From: Mycolicibacterium lutetiense
Lineage (GTDB): Bacteria > Actinomycetota > Actinomycetes > Mycobacteriales > Mycobacteriaceae
Direction of reading: 5' to 3'
DNA length: 64,000 nt
Assembly (NCBI RefSeq): GCF_017876775.1
Contig: NZ_JAGIOP010000002.1
Span: 2,046,001-2,110,000 of the forward strand
The notes beneath the pieces are model-generated. The model was not told the DNA's origin. It did no database searches and saw nothing but the letters and a program-made list of their open reading frames with translations. The translations under genes and the position numbers were made by a program. Positions 7,578-17,238 of this stretch are shown in pieces (the first letter of the stretch is position 1; the number at the start of each line of letters is the position of its first letter).

Positions 7578-8312
7578 TCAGAGCTGCTTCTCGAGCAGCA
7601 CTTTGCCCTGGGGGGACGTAACCAGTTGCACCGCAGCGATATCCGCCATCGGCATCTGGGTGTTGCCGCTGGGCAGCGCGGTGGCGCCGGACAACCCGAT
7701 CCACGTCGCGATCTCGTCGCGGCTGCCGTCCCGGCCCACCACCACCATGCCGAGGTTCTGCGGAGGCGCGTCCTGCTTGCCCCAGCTCCCGTAACTGCAG
7801 GCCATGTCGATGCGGGTACCCCAGGAGTAACTGGACATCCCAATACTGGCGTTGATGGGTGTATCAGAGACCTTGTTCATCGCCATCATCTGCGCGCTCT
7901 GCTGCTCGGAGCCGCCGTGTAGGCCGAACACCGCAGGACGAACGCCGACCACCACCCCCAGCGCCAGCAGGGCGGCGGCCACGCCCACGGCGGCCGTGGT
8001 CACCCAGCGCGAACGGCGCCGACCCCAGCTGACCTTGGCCAGCACCGACTGCAATACCTCGGGCGGCAGCGGCGGATCGGGCTGTTCGGATTCGAGGGCA
8101 AGCGCATCATCGAGCTCGAGCATCGCCAGCAGGGCGGGCATGCCGGTCAGCTCGGACACCGCGGAACGGCACTGTGCACAGCCCTCCAGATGCGCCTCGT
8201 ACTCGCGTCGCTCGCTACTCTCCAGCGAACCCAGCACATAGGCCGCATCCCAGGTCCGGTACTTGTCGAGCGCCACTGGATCAGGAGTGTGGGGCCCACC
8301 GAACTGCGTCAT
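7578..8312 (-). CDS. rslA: Anti-sigma-L factor RslA
   Basis: The product is 244 aa. The N-terminal cytoplasmic anti-sigma domain has the zinc-binding H41-x3-C45-x2-C48 motif (HLEGCAQC) of ZAS proteins. A single membrane helix spans about 103-124, and the remainder is an extracytoplasmic domain of the RskA_C type. It starts with ATGA overlapping the sigL stop, so the two are translationally coupled. In M. tuberculosis RslA binds zinc and releases SigL on oxidation; the same is expected here because both Cys ligands are present. The gene order sigL-rslA next to map-adk-secY matches M. tuberculosis. Confidence 0.88.
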   Translation of the reverse strand: MTQFGGPHTPDPVALDKYRTWDAAYVLGSLESSERREYEAHLEGCAQCRSAVSELTGMPALLAMLELDDALALESEQPDPPLPPEVLQSVLAKVSWGRRRSRWVTTAAVGVAAALLALGVVVGVRPAVFGLHGGSEQQSAQMMAMNKVSDTPINASIGMSSYSWGTRIDMACSYGSWGKQDAPPQNLGMVVVGRDGSRDEIATWIGLSGATALPSGNTQMPMADIAAVQLVTSPQGKVLLEKQL

Positions 8313-8836
8313 CGTGTCACCCCCATTTCCTGCAAGTTCAATCTCAGCGCGCGGACCGCGTAGTGCAGCCGTGATTTCACGGTGCCCTCGGGTATCTGCA
8401 GATCGTCGGCGATCTGCCCGGTGGTCCAGCCCTGGTAGTACGCCCGGCGGACCACTGCTCGGTGTTCGTCGGAAAGCTGGCTCAGTGCCGTGCTCAACAG
8501 GATTCGATCCAACGCGTTATCCACTTGGTCGGGGGTGGTGGCAGCCTTTGAATAGTCTGCGACCTGTTCGGGGTCGGGCACCCCGGTTTCGTTCCGAAAG
8601 CGGGCACTCCGACGTTCATCAATGATCATGTTTCGCGCCACGGTAAACAACCACGCCCGCGCTGAACGGTCGGTATCGGCGGTGACATCAGGGTGACGCC
8701 ACGCACGAAGCAGCGTTTCCTGCACCACGTCCTCGGCCCGGGCCCGGTCACCCGTGAGTCGCAGGGCGTAGCACCACAGCGCGGCGGCATGCTCGTCGTA
8801 GAGCACCCGCATCATGGCGGCCTCCGGATCATCCAC
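8309..8836 (-). CDS. sigL: ECF RNA polymerase sigma factor SigL
   Basis: The product is 175 aa, typical for an ECF sigma. Region 2 (about 14-85) contains the -10 recognition helix near RAEDVVQETLLRAWRHP. Region 4 (about 115-170) has the HTH TTGQIADDLQIPEGTVKSRLHYAVRAL, which reads the -35 element. It is coupled to rslA by a 4-bp overlap and preceded by its own SigL-like promoter, implying autoregulation. The position next to map, adk and secY is as in M. tuberculosis (Rv0735). There, SigL controls genes for lipid/polyketide synthesis and exported thiol-redox proteins. Confidence 0.88.
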   Translation of the reverse strand: MDDPEAAMMRVLYDEHAAALWCYALRLTGDRARAEDVVQETLLRAWRHPDVTADTDRSARAWLFTVARNMIIDERRSARFRNETGVPDPEQVADYSKAATTPDQVDNALDRILLSTALSQLSDEHRAVVRRAYYQGWTTGQIADDLQIPEGTVKSRLHYAVRALRLNLQEMGVTR

Positions 8837-8853
8837 TTCCCACCTCCGTCTGT

Positions 8854-8881
8854 GATACGACGTTGGAGGCGATCCGGTTCA
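8854..8881 (-). promoter_or_regulatory. Candidate autoregulated SigL promoter of sigL-rslA
   Basis: Minus-strand TGAACC (8881-8876), 16 bp, then CGTATC (8859-8854). The sigL ATG is at 8836, which leaves a short leader containing a GGAGGT ribosome binding site. The box agrees with the recalled SigL consensus except for A instead of G in the -10. It shares spacing with the box at 6731-6758. Confidence 0.7.
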
Positions 8882-8950
8882 ATTACTACCTTTGCGCGCG
8901 GGCTGACGCCAGCGATGACACGCGATTCGAATAGTGATTGCTGGCGTTAA

Positions 8951-9748
8951 TTACTGCGTGAGGATTCGGGGCCCGTCGTCGGTGACCGCGACGGTGTGCT
9001 CCCAGTGCGCCGCACGGGTCCCGTCGGCGGTGACGACGGTCCACTCGTCGTCGAGAATCTTGGTCTCGGTGGTGCCCAGGGTCAGCATGGGTTCGATCGC
9101 CAGTACCGAGCCCGGCTCCAGGTACGGACCGCGACCGGGCGAGCCCTCGTTGGGCAGGAACGGGTCCATGTGCATCTGGCGGCCGATACCGTGGCCGCCG
9201 TAGCCGTCGACGATGCCGTACTTGCGGTCGTGGCGGGCCTCGGCGGCGTGGGTCTCGACCTCGATCGCGTGCGAGACGTCGGTGAGACGATTTCCGGGCA
9301 GCATCGCGGCGATGCCGGCCTCCATGGCCGATTTGGTTGCCGCAGAAAGGGCTTCGTCCGCGGCGATGAGCGTGCCGACCCCGAAGGTGACGGCCGAGTC
9401 GCCGTGCCATCCGTCGACGATCGCTCCGCAGTCGATGGACACCAGGTCGCCGGCGGCCAGCACTTCGCCGGCCGACGGAATGCCATGCACCACACGGTCA
9501 TTGACCGACGCGCAGATGCTGGCCGGGAATCCGTGGTAGCCGAGGAATGACGGGGTGCCGCCACCGTCACGGATGACGGCTTCGGCGATCTGATCCAGCT
9601 CCAAGGTGGACACGCCCGGCGTCGCGGCAGCACGCACGGCCCGCAGCGCCGAGGCGACGAGCGCCCCGGCCACCGCCATCGCGTCCAATTCTCCGGCGCT
9701 GCGCTGCGCGACGATCTTGCGCTTCCGCAACCCCGGCAAGCTGATCAC
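8951..9748 (-). CDS. map: Methionine aminopeptidase, type I
   Basis: The product is 265 aa and removes the N-terminal Met from nascent proteins. The five metal ligands of the pita-bread fold are visible: Asp in SIDCGA, Asp in HGDSAVTF, His in [12 protein letters not shown], Glu in LAIEPML and Glu in HWEHTVAV. No N-terminal SH3-binding extension is present, so it is the short MapA-like form. It overlaps the adk stop by 4 bp (ATGA) in the secY-adk-map operon. A 115-bp gap separates it from sigL. Confidence 0.95.
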   Translation of the reverse strand: MISLPGLRKRKIVAQRSAGELDAMAVAGALVASALRAVRAAATPGVSTLELDQIAEAVIRDGGGTPSFLGYHGFPASICASVNDRVVHGIPSAGEVLAAGDLVSIDCGAIVDGWHGDSAVTFGVGTLIAADEALSAATKSAMEAGIAAMLPGNRLTDVSHAIEVETHAAEARHDRKYGIVDGYGGHGIGRQMHMDPFLPNEGSPGRGPYLEPGSVLAIEPMLTLGTTETKILDDEWTVVTADGTRAAHWEHTVAVTDDGPRILTQ

Positions 9749-10290
9749 TTACCCAGTGCCTGCAATGCGCGGGCGAACACCTCGTCGAGGGCGCCCACCG
9801 CATCGACGGTCTTCACGTCGTCGCGGTAGTACTCCAGCAGCGGCTGGGTCTCGTCGCGGTAGACCTTCATGCGGTTGCGGATGACCTCGTCGGTGTCGTC
9901 TGCACGGCCACGGCCCTTGAGCCGGGTCAGCAGCTCGTCCTCGGACACCTGGAACTCCACCACCGCATCGAGCTGGGTGTTGCGGGCGGCAAGCATGTCC
10001 TTGAGCGCACCGGCCTGCTCGACCGAGCGCGGGTAGCCGTCCAGGATGAATCCGTCGGCGGCATCTGCCTGGTCGATACGGTCCTCGACCAGACGGTTCG
10101 TCAGCTCGGCAGGCACCAGATCGCCGGCGTCGAGGTAGCGCTTGGCCTCCAGGCCGAGCGGCGTGCCGTCGCCGATGTTCTTGCGAAACAGGTCCCCGGT
10201 GGAGATTTGCGGGATGCCGAGCTTCTCGGACAGCTTCTCTGCCTGCGTGCCTTTGCCCGCACCGGGCGGTCCGAGTAGAACGATTCTCAC
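9745..10290 (-). CDS. adk: Adenylate kinase
   Basis: The product is 181 aa, which converts AMP and ATP to two ADP. The P-loop is [10 protein letters not shown] near residues 7-16. The AMP-binding segment contains ISTGDLFR, and the signature DGYPR(S) follows near 84-88. The length and short loop (KGRGRADD) show that it lacks the long zinc-type LID domain, as in mycobacterial Adk. It is coupled to secY and map by 4-bp overlaps at both ends. Confidence 0.97.
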   Translation of the reverse strand: MRIVLLGPPGAGKGTQAEKLSEKLGIPQISTGDLFRKNIGDGTPLGLEAKRYLDAGDLVPAELTNRLVEDRIDQADAADGFILDGYPRSVEQAGALKDMLAARNTQLDAVVEFQVSEDELLTRLKGRGRADDTDEVIRNRMKVYRDETQPLLEYYRDDVKTVDAVGALDEVFARALQALGK

Positions 10291-11612
10291 TTCAGGAACC
10301 CTTCGTAGTTACGTTGCATGAGCTGGCTCTCGATCTGTTTGACGGTGTCCAAACCGACACCGATCATGATGAGAACGGCCACACCGCCGAATGGCAGGTT
10401 CTGTAGCGTGGCCCCACTGCCCATCTGCAGGAAGACGTTCGGCAGCACCGCAATCACACCGAGGTAGATCGACCCTGGCAGGGTGATGCGGCTCAGCACG
10501 TACCGGAGGTAGTCGGCGGTCGGTTTACCGGGGCGGATGCCCGGGATGAACCCGCCGAACTTCTTCATCTCGTCGGCACGCTCGTCGGGATTGAACGTGA
10601 TCGACACGTAGAAGTACGTGAAGAAGATGATCAGGCCGAAATAGATGGCGACATAGACGGTATCCGCCGGGTTGGTCAGGTGTTCGGCCACGAAGGTGTC
10701 CCACCAGCCGGTGCCCGGGCTGGAGCTGCCGCTCTGGATCAGCTGGGTGATCAGCATCGGGATGTACATCAGCGACGACGCGAAGATCACCGGGATGACG
10801 CCGGCCTGGTTGACCTTCAGTGGCAGATAGGTCGACGTCCCGCCGTACATCTTGCGGCCCACCATGCGCTTGGCGTACTGGACCGGGATACGGCGTTGGC
10901 CCTGCTCGACGAACGTGACACCGACCAGGATCAGCAGCGCAGCGCCGCAGACCAGGGTGAACACCAATCCGCCGCGGGACTCCAGAATCATCTGGCCCTC
11001 GGAGGGGATGCGAGCAGCGATACCCGCGAAGATCAGCAGCGACATACCGTTGCCGATACCGCGCTCGGTAACCAGCTCACCCATCCACATCACGAGCGAT
11101 GCGCCCGCGGTCATCACCAGCACGAGGACGATCAGGCCGAAGATCGAGGTGTCCTGGATGACGTCGAGGCTGCAGCCCTGCATCAGCCCGCCGTTGGCGG
11201 CCAACGCCACGATGCTGGTGGCCTGCAGGATGGCCAGCGCGATCGACAGATAACGCGTGTACTGCGTCATCTTGGCCTGACCTGCCTGGCCTTCCTTCTG
11301 CAGCTGCTCGAAACGCGGGATCACCACGACCAACAGCTGCACGATGATGCTGGCGGTGATGTAGGGCATGACGCCCACCGCGAACACGCTCAGCTGCAGT
11401 AGCGCACCACCGGAGAACAGGTTGATCAGCGAGTAGACCTGCGCCGAATCACCACCGCTGACCTGCTCGATGCATTTCTGCACATTCGGATAGTTGACGC
11501 CTGGGGACGGGATGGTTGCGCCGACCCGATACAAGATCACCATCGCGAGCGTGAACAGAATCTTGCGTCTGAGGTCGGCCGTCCGCAGCGATGAGATAAA
11601 AGCCGAAAGCAC
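10287..11612 (-). CDS. secY: Preprotein translocase subunit SecY
   Basis: The product is 441 aa, an integral membrane protein with about ten hydrophobic helices that forms the Sec protein-conducting channel with SecE and SecG. The N-terminal signature [11 protein letters not shown] and the C-terminal [10 protein letters not shown] are conserved SecY features. The start is GTG at 11612, with AGGAAGA upstream. It is the first gene of the secY-adk-map operon. Unlike many bacteria it is separated from the spc ribosomal operon, here by methyltransferases, an MFS transporter, sppA and an oxidoreductase. Confidence 0.97.
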   Translation of the reverse strand: MLSAFISSLRTADLRRKILFTLAMVILYRVGATIPSPGVNYPNVQKCIEQVSGGDSAQVYSLINLFSGGALLQLSVFAVGVMPYITASIIVQLLVVVIPRFEQLQKEGQAGQAKMTQYTRYLSIALAILQATSIVALAANGGLMQGCSLDVIQDTSIFGLIVLVLVMTAGASLVMWMGELVTERGIGNGMSLLIFAGIAARIPSEGQMILESRGGLVFTLVCGAALLILVGVTFVEQGQRRIPVQYAKRMVGRKMYGGTSTYLPLKVNQAGVIPVIFASSLMYIPMLITQLIQSGSSSPGTGWWDTFVAEHLTNPADTVYVAIYFGLIIFFTYFYVSITFNPDERADEMKKFGGFIPGIRPGKPTADYLRYVLSRITLPGSIYLGVIAVLPNVFLQMGSGATLQNLPFGGVAVLIMIGVGLDTVKQIESQLMQRNYEGFLK

Positions 11613-11915
11613 TCTTCCTCCTGCGCAGCCGACCTCTCAGCGCGGCGTGCCAAACGGGCTGGTGGAGCCAGCGTCAATGGTCAAGTCATGTACAGCTTCC
11701 CTGCAAGCGCGCAGCCTGCGAACTCAGCCGTCAAATCAGTCTACGAGAGTAACAGTTGCCGCCCGGCCCTCCCGCCATGCACCCGCGGCGGCTCGCCTCG
11801 ATCCGGCCGGTCTGAGGAGCAAAGCCTCCCTTCAGAATCGGAGCGTACAGTCGGCGGCAGCTCGTTACATCACCTAACTAACACGTTGATTTTGACTGAA
11901 CAACAAGGAGGATGC
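11613..11915. promoter_or_regulatory. Divergent intergenic region between secY and the methyltransferase array
   Basis: This 303-bp region carries the secY-adk-map promoter (minus) and the first methyltransferase promoter (plus). I see the secY ribosome binding site at its left end and AAGGAGG (11905-11911) at its right end. I could not identify a convincing sigma-A -35/-10 pair or a regulator site. A short open frame runs through it in the methyltransferase frame, but it has no start signal. Confidence 0.4.
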
Positions 11916-12830
11916 ATGGCCCGGACTGCTGACGACTCGTGGGATCTGGCGTCCAGCGTGGGTGCCACGGCAACGATGGTCGCGGCGGCCCGTGCAATGG
12001 CCTCCCATGCCGATGATCCGGTGATCGACGACCCCTTCGCCGCTCCGCTGGTGCGCGCCGTCGGGATGGATTTCTTCACCAAGCTCGCCGACGAGAACTT
12101 CACCACCGAAGGCCTCGACGAGGAGGCCGCGACCGGCCTGATCCGATTCGCCAACGGCATGGCCGCCCGCACCCGCTTCTTCGACGATTTCCTCCTGAGT
12201 GCCTGCCGCGCCGGTATCCGACAGGTGGTGATCCTCGCTGCCGGGCTCGACTCACGCGCCTACCGGCTGCCGTGGCCGGCCGGCACCGTGGTCTACGAGG
12301 TGGACCAGCCCGAGGTCATCGAATTCAAGAGCGCCACCCTGGCCGGCCTGGGTGCGGTGCCGACAACCGACCGCCGCACCGTGGCCGTCGACCTGCGCTT
12401 CGACTGGCCCGCGGCCCTGACCGAGGCCGGCTTCGACCCGTCGGTACCGACGGCGTGGATCGCCGAGGGATTGCTGGGGTACCTGCCCGGTGATGCTCAG
12501 GACCGCTTGCTCGACCAGGTCACCGCGCTCAGCGCGCCCGGCAGCCGCTTCGGTGTCGAGGGCGTGCCCGCCACCGAGTCCAACGACGAAGAGACGATCC
12601 GGGCCAAGATGCAGGAGTTCACCGACCGGTGGCGTGCGCACGGCCTGGACATGGACCTCAACGAGCTGATCTTTTTCGGCGACCGCGCCGACGTGACGAC
12701 GTACCTGGAAGGTCACGATTGGAAGGCCACCGGTATCTCGTCGAATGACCTGCTGATCCGTACCGGCCTGCCGCCGGTCGAGGATGAGGCCCACGCGGCA
12801 TCGGTGCTCTACATCAGCGCCGAGAAGTGA
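11916..12830 (+). CDS. LCM-family SAM-dependent methyltransferase, copy 1
   Basis: The product is 304 aa, of the leucine carboxyl methyltransferase-like family (UPF0677) expanded in mycobacteria. Signature blocks are [35 protein letters not shown], the SAM-binding strand [18 protein letters not shown] with acidic [12 protein letters not shown], and [18 protein letters not shown]. The start at 11916 is chosen for the AAGGAGG just upstream and the family N-terminus. The M. tuberculosis homologues (Rv0725c, Rv0726c and Rv0731c, next to secY) are annotated only as possible methyltransferases. It is first of four tandem paralogues. The substrate is unknown; a carboxyl, hydroxyl or phenol group is plausible. 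Confidence 0.88.
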   Translation: MARTADDSWDLASSVGATATMVAAARAMASHADDPVIDDPFAAPLVRAVGMDFFTKLADENFTTEGLDEEAATGLIRFANGMAARTRFFDDFLLSACRAGIRQVVILAAGLDSRAYRLPWPAGTVVYEVDQPEVIEFKSATLAGLGAVPTTDRRTVAVDLRFDWPAALTEAGFDPSVPTAWIAEGLLGYLPGDAQDRLLDQVTALSAPGSRFGVEGVPATESNDEETIRAKMQEFTDRWRAHGLDMDLNELIFFGDRADVTTYLEGHDWKATGISSNDLLIRTGLPPVEDEAHAASVLYISAEK

Positions 12831-12842
12831 GGTAGGGACGCG

Positions 12843-13745
12843 ATGGCACGGTCTGACGCCGACAGTTGGGATCTGGCCTCCAGCGTGGGTGCGACGGCGA
12901 CGATGGTCGCCGCGGCCCGCGCGATCGCCAGCGCCGAACCCGAGCCGTTGATCAACGACCCCTATGCCGCGAACCTGGTGCGTGCGGTCGGGGTCGAGTT
13001 CTTCACCAAGCTCGTCGACGGTGAGATCGCGCTCGACGGTGAGTTGGCGGCCGGCGCCGAGTTGATGATCGGGATCATGGCGGTGCGGACGAAGTTCTTC
13101 GACGACTTCTTCACCTCGACGGGTGACGCCGGTATCCGGCAGGCCGTCATCCTGGCCTCCGGTCTGGACTCGCGCGCCTACCGGCTGCCGTGGCCGGAAG
13201 GCACCGTGGTCTACGAGATCGACCAGCCCGAAGTGATCGGCGCGAAGACCGCCACGATGACGCAGATCGGGGCCACCCCCACGGCCGAGCGGCGCACCGT
13301 CGCCGTCGATCTGCGCGACGACTGGCCCGCAGCACTGCGAGCGGCCGGCTTCGATCCGACGGCGCCGAGCGCGTGGAGCGCCGAGGGACTGCTCGCCTAC
13401 CTGCCGCCGGACGCCCAGGATCGGTTGTTCGACAACATCACCGCACTCAGTGCCCCGGGCAGCCGGCTGGCCACCGAGTTCCATCCCGACATCGCGGCAA
13501 ACCTGCGCGAGCGCGGCGACGCGATGAGCGAGCAGTGGCGCCAACACGGACTCGACCTCGACCTGGCCAACCTGTGGTACGACGGCGAGCGCAACTCAGT
13601 GGTCGAGTATCTCTCCGGCAGCGGATGGTCGGTGACGGCACGGACCCGGCCCGAACTGTTCGCCGAATACGGCCGCACCTTCCCCACCGGAGAAGCCGCC
13701 GCGCCGCAACGTAATTCACAGGCCGTCATCGCCATACGAGACTAG
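12843..13745 (+). CDS. LCM-family SAM-dependent methyltransferase, copy 2
   Basis: The product is 300 aa, paralogous along its whole length to the neighbouring copies. It keeps the SAM strand [19 protein letters not shown] and the acidic ribose-binding motif [12 protein letters not shown]. It differs in the segment [18 protein letters not shown], where the usual Ile/Cys before the AEGLL motif is Ser. The gap from copy 1 is only 12 bp, so they are probably cotranscribed. The C-terminal third, which likely forms the substrate lid, is the most divergent part. That suggests a different substrate from its neighbours. Confidence 0.88.
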   Translation: MARSDADSWDLASSVGATATMVAAARAIASAEPEPLINDPYAANLVRAVGVEFFTKLVDGEIALDGELAAGAELMIGIMAVRTKFFDDFFTSTGDAGIRQAVILASGLDSRAYRLPWPEGTVVYEIDQPEVIGAKTATMTQIGATPTAERRTVAVDLRDDWPAALRAAGFDPTAPSAWSAEGLLAYLPPDAQDRLFDNITALSAPGSRLATEFHPDIAANLRERGDAMSEQWRQHGLDLDLANLWYDGERNSVVEYLSGSGWSVTARTRPELFAEYGRTFPTGEAAAPQRNSQAVIAIRD

Positions 13746-13754
13746 GAACCTCCC

Positions 13755-14660
13755 ATGACACGCACCGAAGGCGACAGTTGGGATCTGGCCAACAGCGTCG
13801 GGGCCACCGCGACCGGTGTCGCCGCGTCCCGCGCGCTGGCCACCAAACAAACCGACCCGCTCATCGACGACCCGTTCGCCGACGCGCTGGTGCGGGCGGT
13901 GGGCCTGGGACACAGCATCCGGCTCGCCGACGGCGAGGTGTGCGTCGAGGGCGATCTGATGCTCGACAAGCAGCGGATGTGCGAACAGATCGCGGTCCGT
14001 ACCCGGTTTTTCGACGACTTCTTCGCCGACGCGGGACGCGCCGGGATCCGCCAGGCGGTGATCCTGGCCTCCGGTCTGGACACCCGCGCCTACCGGCTGG
14101 ACTGGCCGGCCGGCAGCGTGGTGTTCGAGGTGGACCAGCCTGCGGTACTGGAGTTCAAGACCCGCACCCTGACCGGGCTCGGGGCGGAGCCGGCCGCCGA
14201 GCTGTACACAGTGCCGGTCGACCTTCGCGACGACTGGCCGAAAGCCCTGCGTGACAATGGCTTCGATCCGCAGGTCCCGACCGCCTGGATTGCCGAGGGT
14301 CTGCTGATCTACCTTCCGCCGGAAGCCCAGGACCGGTTGCTCGCCAACATCACCGCACTCAGCGCCCCGGGCAGCCGACTGGCCACCGAACACATGGACG
14401 CCGCCTCGCTCACCGGGAAGTGGTCCGAGCGGGTCACCGAATGGTCCAAGAAGGTCGGGTCCGATGTGGATCTGATGGACTTGTTCTACTCGGGTGAGCG
14501 CACCGCGGCCCGCGATCACCTCACCGCGCTGGGATGGGACGCCACCGTGCAACCCACCCGGGCGGCCTACGAGTCCCACGGCTTCCCGTATCCCGAGGAG
14601 CTTGCCGACCTGGCAGGTGATTCTGGTTATCTGTCTGCGACCCTGAATACATCGAACTAG
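13755..14660 (+). CDS. LCM-family SAM-dependent methyltransferase, copy 3
   Basis: The product is 301 aa. The conserved blocks are present ([68 protein letters not shown]). It is the most divergent copy at the N-terminal lid, with [16 protein letters not shown] and two Cys residues in place of the [12 protein letters not shown] pattern of the others. It lies 9 bp after copy 2 in the same operon. The start ATG is preceded by a modest AGGAA ribosome binding site. The substrate is unknown. Confidence 0.88.
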   Translation: MTRTEGDSWDLANSVGATATGVAASRALATKQTDPLIDDPFADALVRAVGLGHSIRLADGEVCVEGDLMLDKQRMCEQIAVRTRFFDDFFADAGRAGIRQAVILASGLDTRAYRLDWPAGSVVFEVDQPAVLEFKTRTLTGLGAEPAAELYTVPVDLRDDWPKALRDNGFDPQVPTAWIAEGLLIYLPPEAQDRLLANITALSAPGSRLATEHMDAASLTGKWSERVTEWSKKVGSDVDLMDLFYSGERTAARDHLTALGWDATVQPTRAAYESHGFPYPEELADLAGDSGYLSATLNTSN

Positions 14661-14680
14661 ACGACCCGGAAGGCCACGCC

Positions 14681-15601
14681 ATGGCACGTACTGATGACGA
14701 CAGTTGGGATCTGGCCTCCAGCGTCGGCGCCACCGCAACGCTGGTGGCGACCGGGCGGGCGATCGCCAGCCAGGATTCCCACGGGCTGATCGACGATCCG
14801 TTCGCTGCGCCGTTGGTGCGCGCGGTGGGCATCGAGGTGTTCACCAAGATGGTCGACGGTGAGCTGAGTCTGGATACGCTGGCCCAGCTCGCACCGGATG
14901 CGGCCGAGCGCGCTCGCTCCAACATCGACGAGATGGCCGTGCGCACACGGTTCTTCGACGATTTCTTCATCAACTCAGGCAAGGCGGGCATCCGGCAGGC
15001 GGTGATCCTGGCCTCCGGTCTGGACTCGCGCGCCTACCGACTGCCCTGGCCCGACGCCACGGTGGTCTACGAGATCGACCAGCCCGAGGTGATCGAATTC
15101 AAGACGCGCACGCTGGCCGATCTGGGCGCAGAACCGACGGCGGTACGTCGCACGGTGCCGATCGACCTGCGTAACGACTGGCCGGCCGCACTCAAGGCGG
15201 CCGGGTTCGACCCGGCAAAGCCGACGGCATGGTGCGCCGAGGGGCTGCTGATCTACCTACCGCCCGAGGCGCAGGACCGGCTGTTCGACAACATTGCCGC
15301 GCTCAGCGCGCCCGGCAGCGCGGTGGCCACCGAGTTCGTGCCCGGGCTCAAGGATTTCGACCCGGAGAAGGCCCAGGCCGCCACCGCGGTGTTCAGCCAG
15401 ATGGGTCTCAACATGGACATGCCGTCGTTGATCTACCACGGCGAGAGGCGTTCGGCCGCCGACTATCTGAGCGCCAAGGGTTGGCAGATGACCGGGGTCG
15501 CCCGATCAGAACTGTTCGCCCGACACGGTCTGCCGGTTCCGGACCGCGACGAGAACGACCCGATGGGTGAAATCGTCTACGTCAGTGGCACTCTGGACTG
15601 A
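14681..15601 (+). CDS. LCM-family SAM-dependent methyltransferase, copy 4
   Basis: The product is 306 aa and the last of the tandem array. It starts 20 bp after copy 3. It carries [26 protein letters not shown], a short insertion compared with copies 1-3, then the usual [19 protein letters not shown] and [15 protein letters not shown] blocks. It ends 15 bp before the convergent MFS transporter gene, with no obvious terminator between. The repeated arrangement points to local gene duplication. The long DNA identity among copies could allow recombination. Confidence 0.88.
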   Translation: MARTDDDSWDLASSVGATATLVATGRAIASQDSHGLIDDPFAAPLVRAVGIEVFTKMVDGELSLDTLAQLAPDAAERARSNIDEMAVRTRFFDDFFINSGKAGIRQAVILASGLDSRAYRLPWPDATVVYEIDQPEVIEFKTRTLADLGAEPTAVRRTVPIDLRNDWPAALKAAGFDPAKPTAWCAEGLLIYLPPEAQDRLFDNIAALSAPGSAVATEFVPGLKDFDPEKAQAATAVFSQMGLNMDMPSLIYHGERRSAADYLSAKGWQMTGVARSELFARHGLPVPDRDENDPMGEIVYVSGTLD

Positions 15602-15616
15602 CCCTCAGGACCCAGG

Positions 15617-17059
15617 TCAGGCCGCCTTGTCCGTCGAGTTCTCCCCCTCGGGGTCGTATTCGACGGGCGGCGGGGCCTCGGGTGTGCCGGGAATCTCGGT
15701 ACCGTTGATCGGACATCGAGCGGTCTCCGGGATTTTCACCAGTGCCACCGCGCCGATCACACACGCCACCATCATGTAGTAGGCCGGCACCAGGCCGTCG
15801 CCGGTCAGGTTGACCAACCAGTCGTTGACCGCCGGCGCGGTGCCGCCGAATATCGACGTCGACACGTTGTAGGCGATCGCGAATCCCGCGTACCGGACGT
15901 GGGTGGGGAACATGGCCGGGAAGGTCGCCGAGATGGTGGCCAACTGGGGTACATACAGCAACCCGAGCACGGCGAAGCCGACGATGGCGCCGATGACGCT
16001 GGTACCCATCAGGAGAAACATCGGTATGCCCGCCACGAACAGGCCGATCAGCGAGAACCACCACATCGGTTTACGCCCAACACGATCCGAGAGGTGCCCG
16101 GCAAATGGCAGGAACATCATCATCGCCAGCATCCCGATGATGGGCACCACGAGCGACATATCGGTGGACAGGCCGATGGTGCTCTTGAGGTACGTCGGCA
16201 TATAGGTCAGCAGGGTGTAGTTCACTACGTTGAGCGCCACCACCAGACCGCCCAACCGCAGCACCGGCCCCCAGTACTGCAGCAGCAGATCCTTGAGTTC
16301 GGTGGAGGGTTGCGGTTCCTCCTCCCCTGCCTCAGCGAGCTCACGGAACACCGGGGTCTCTGCCAGCCGGGTGCGCAGGTAGACACCGATCAGCCCCAGT
16401 GGTGCGGCGACCAGGAACGGCAATCGCCAACCCCACGAACCCATCTGGTCCTCGGTGAGGACCGTCGAGAAGCCCAACATCATCAGCGCACCCAGCGAGA
16501 ACCCGGCCAGCGTGCCGAACTCCAGGAAGCTGCCGAGGAATCCGCGCCGCCGCGACGGGGCGTACTCGGCCATGAAAGTCGCTGCGCCGCCGTATTCCCC
16601 GCCCGTCGAGAAGCCCTGAACCATTCGCAGCAGCACCATCAGCACCGGCGCCCAGACACCGATCGAGGCGTAGGTCGGAACCAGCCCGACACACAGGGTG
16701 GAGCCGGCCATCAACAGAATCGTCAAAGCCAGGACCTGTTTTCGGCCGATCCGGTCTCCGAGCGGACCCCAGACGAACCCGCCGAGGGGCCGCACCAGGA
16801 AGGACACCGCGAAGGTCATGAGTGCCAACAGTGTCGCGTGCTGCGCGCTACCGGGGAATATCGCCGCAGATATGTAGGTCACGCCGTAGGCGTAGATACC
16901 GTAGTCGAACCATTCGGTGGCGTTACCGATCGCCGATGCGGCGACGGCACGTCGTTGCACTTCGGGCGGCGTTTCCTCGACGTTTACCGGCGCAGCCGTT
17001 TCCGGCGAATCCGACGTCGTGCCGGAACTGCTCGTACTGTCCGAGTGCGCGGTGCCCAC
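15617..17059 (-). CDS. MFS transporter, metabolite:H+ symporter (MHS) family
   Basis: The product is 480 aa with about 12 hydrophobic segments. The N-terminal block NATEWFDYGIYAYGVTYIS and the loop GPLGDRIGRKQVLAL (motif A) are typical of the MHS family, the proline/betaine/alpha-ketoglutarate symporters. The motif after TM4 (RMVQGFSTGGEYGGAATFMAEYAP) also fits. It should import a small osmolyte or carboxylate with protons; the substrate cannot be fixed from the sequence. The C-terminus is acidic and Pro-rich. It lies downstream of sppA on the same strand after 179 bp, so it probably has its own promoter. Confidence 0.87.
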   Translation of the reverse strand: MGTAHSDSTSSSGTTSDSPETAAPVNVEETPPEVQRRAVAASAIGNATEWFDYGIYAYGVTYISAAIFPGSAQHATLLALMTFAVSFLVRPLGGFVWGPLGDRIGRKQVLALTILLMAGSTLCVGLVPTYASIGVWAPVLMVLLRMVQGFSTGGEYGGAATFMAEYAPSRRRGFLGSFLEFGTLAGFSLGALMMLGFSTVLTEDQMGSWGWRLPFLVAAPLGLIGVYLRTRLAETPVFRELAEAGEEEPQPSTELKDLLLQYWGPVLRLGGLVVALNVVNYTLLTYMPTYLKSTIGLSTDMSLVVPIIGMLAMMMFLPFAGHLSDRVGRKPMWWFSLIGLFVAGIPMFLLMGTSVIGAIVGFAVLGLLYVPQLATISATFPAMFPTHVRYAGFAIAYNVSTSIFGGTAPAVNDWLVNLTGDGLVPAYYMMVACVIGAVALVKIPETARCPINGTEIPGTPEAPPPVEYDPEGENSTDKAA

Positions 17060-17238
17060 GGGACCCTCCTCGTGTCTGACGACACTGCTCCCGTCGAATC
17101 ACATGGTCGACGTCGGCTGATTCAGATCAACACCGCAGGGCCAGAACGTAGTTTTATCGGCTACCTTTGCTCCTCGGCCGACGTTACCGTGCCGCGCCCA
17201 CGACGCGAAATACCACCGCCGCCACCGGCGGGTCTGCC

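Noticed and set aside
12252..13547. Open frame of about 430 codons on the minus strand across two methyltransferases
   Set aside because: It shows the same internal repeat as the paralogous methyltransferases it mirrors and has no recognisable domain. It is a shadow frame.
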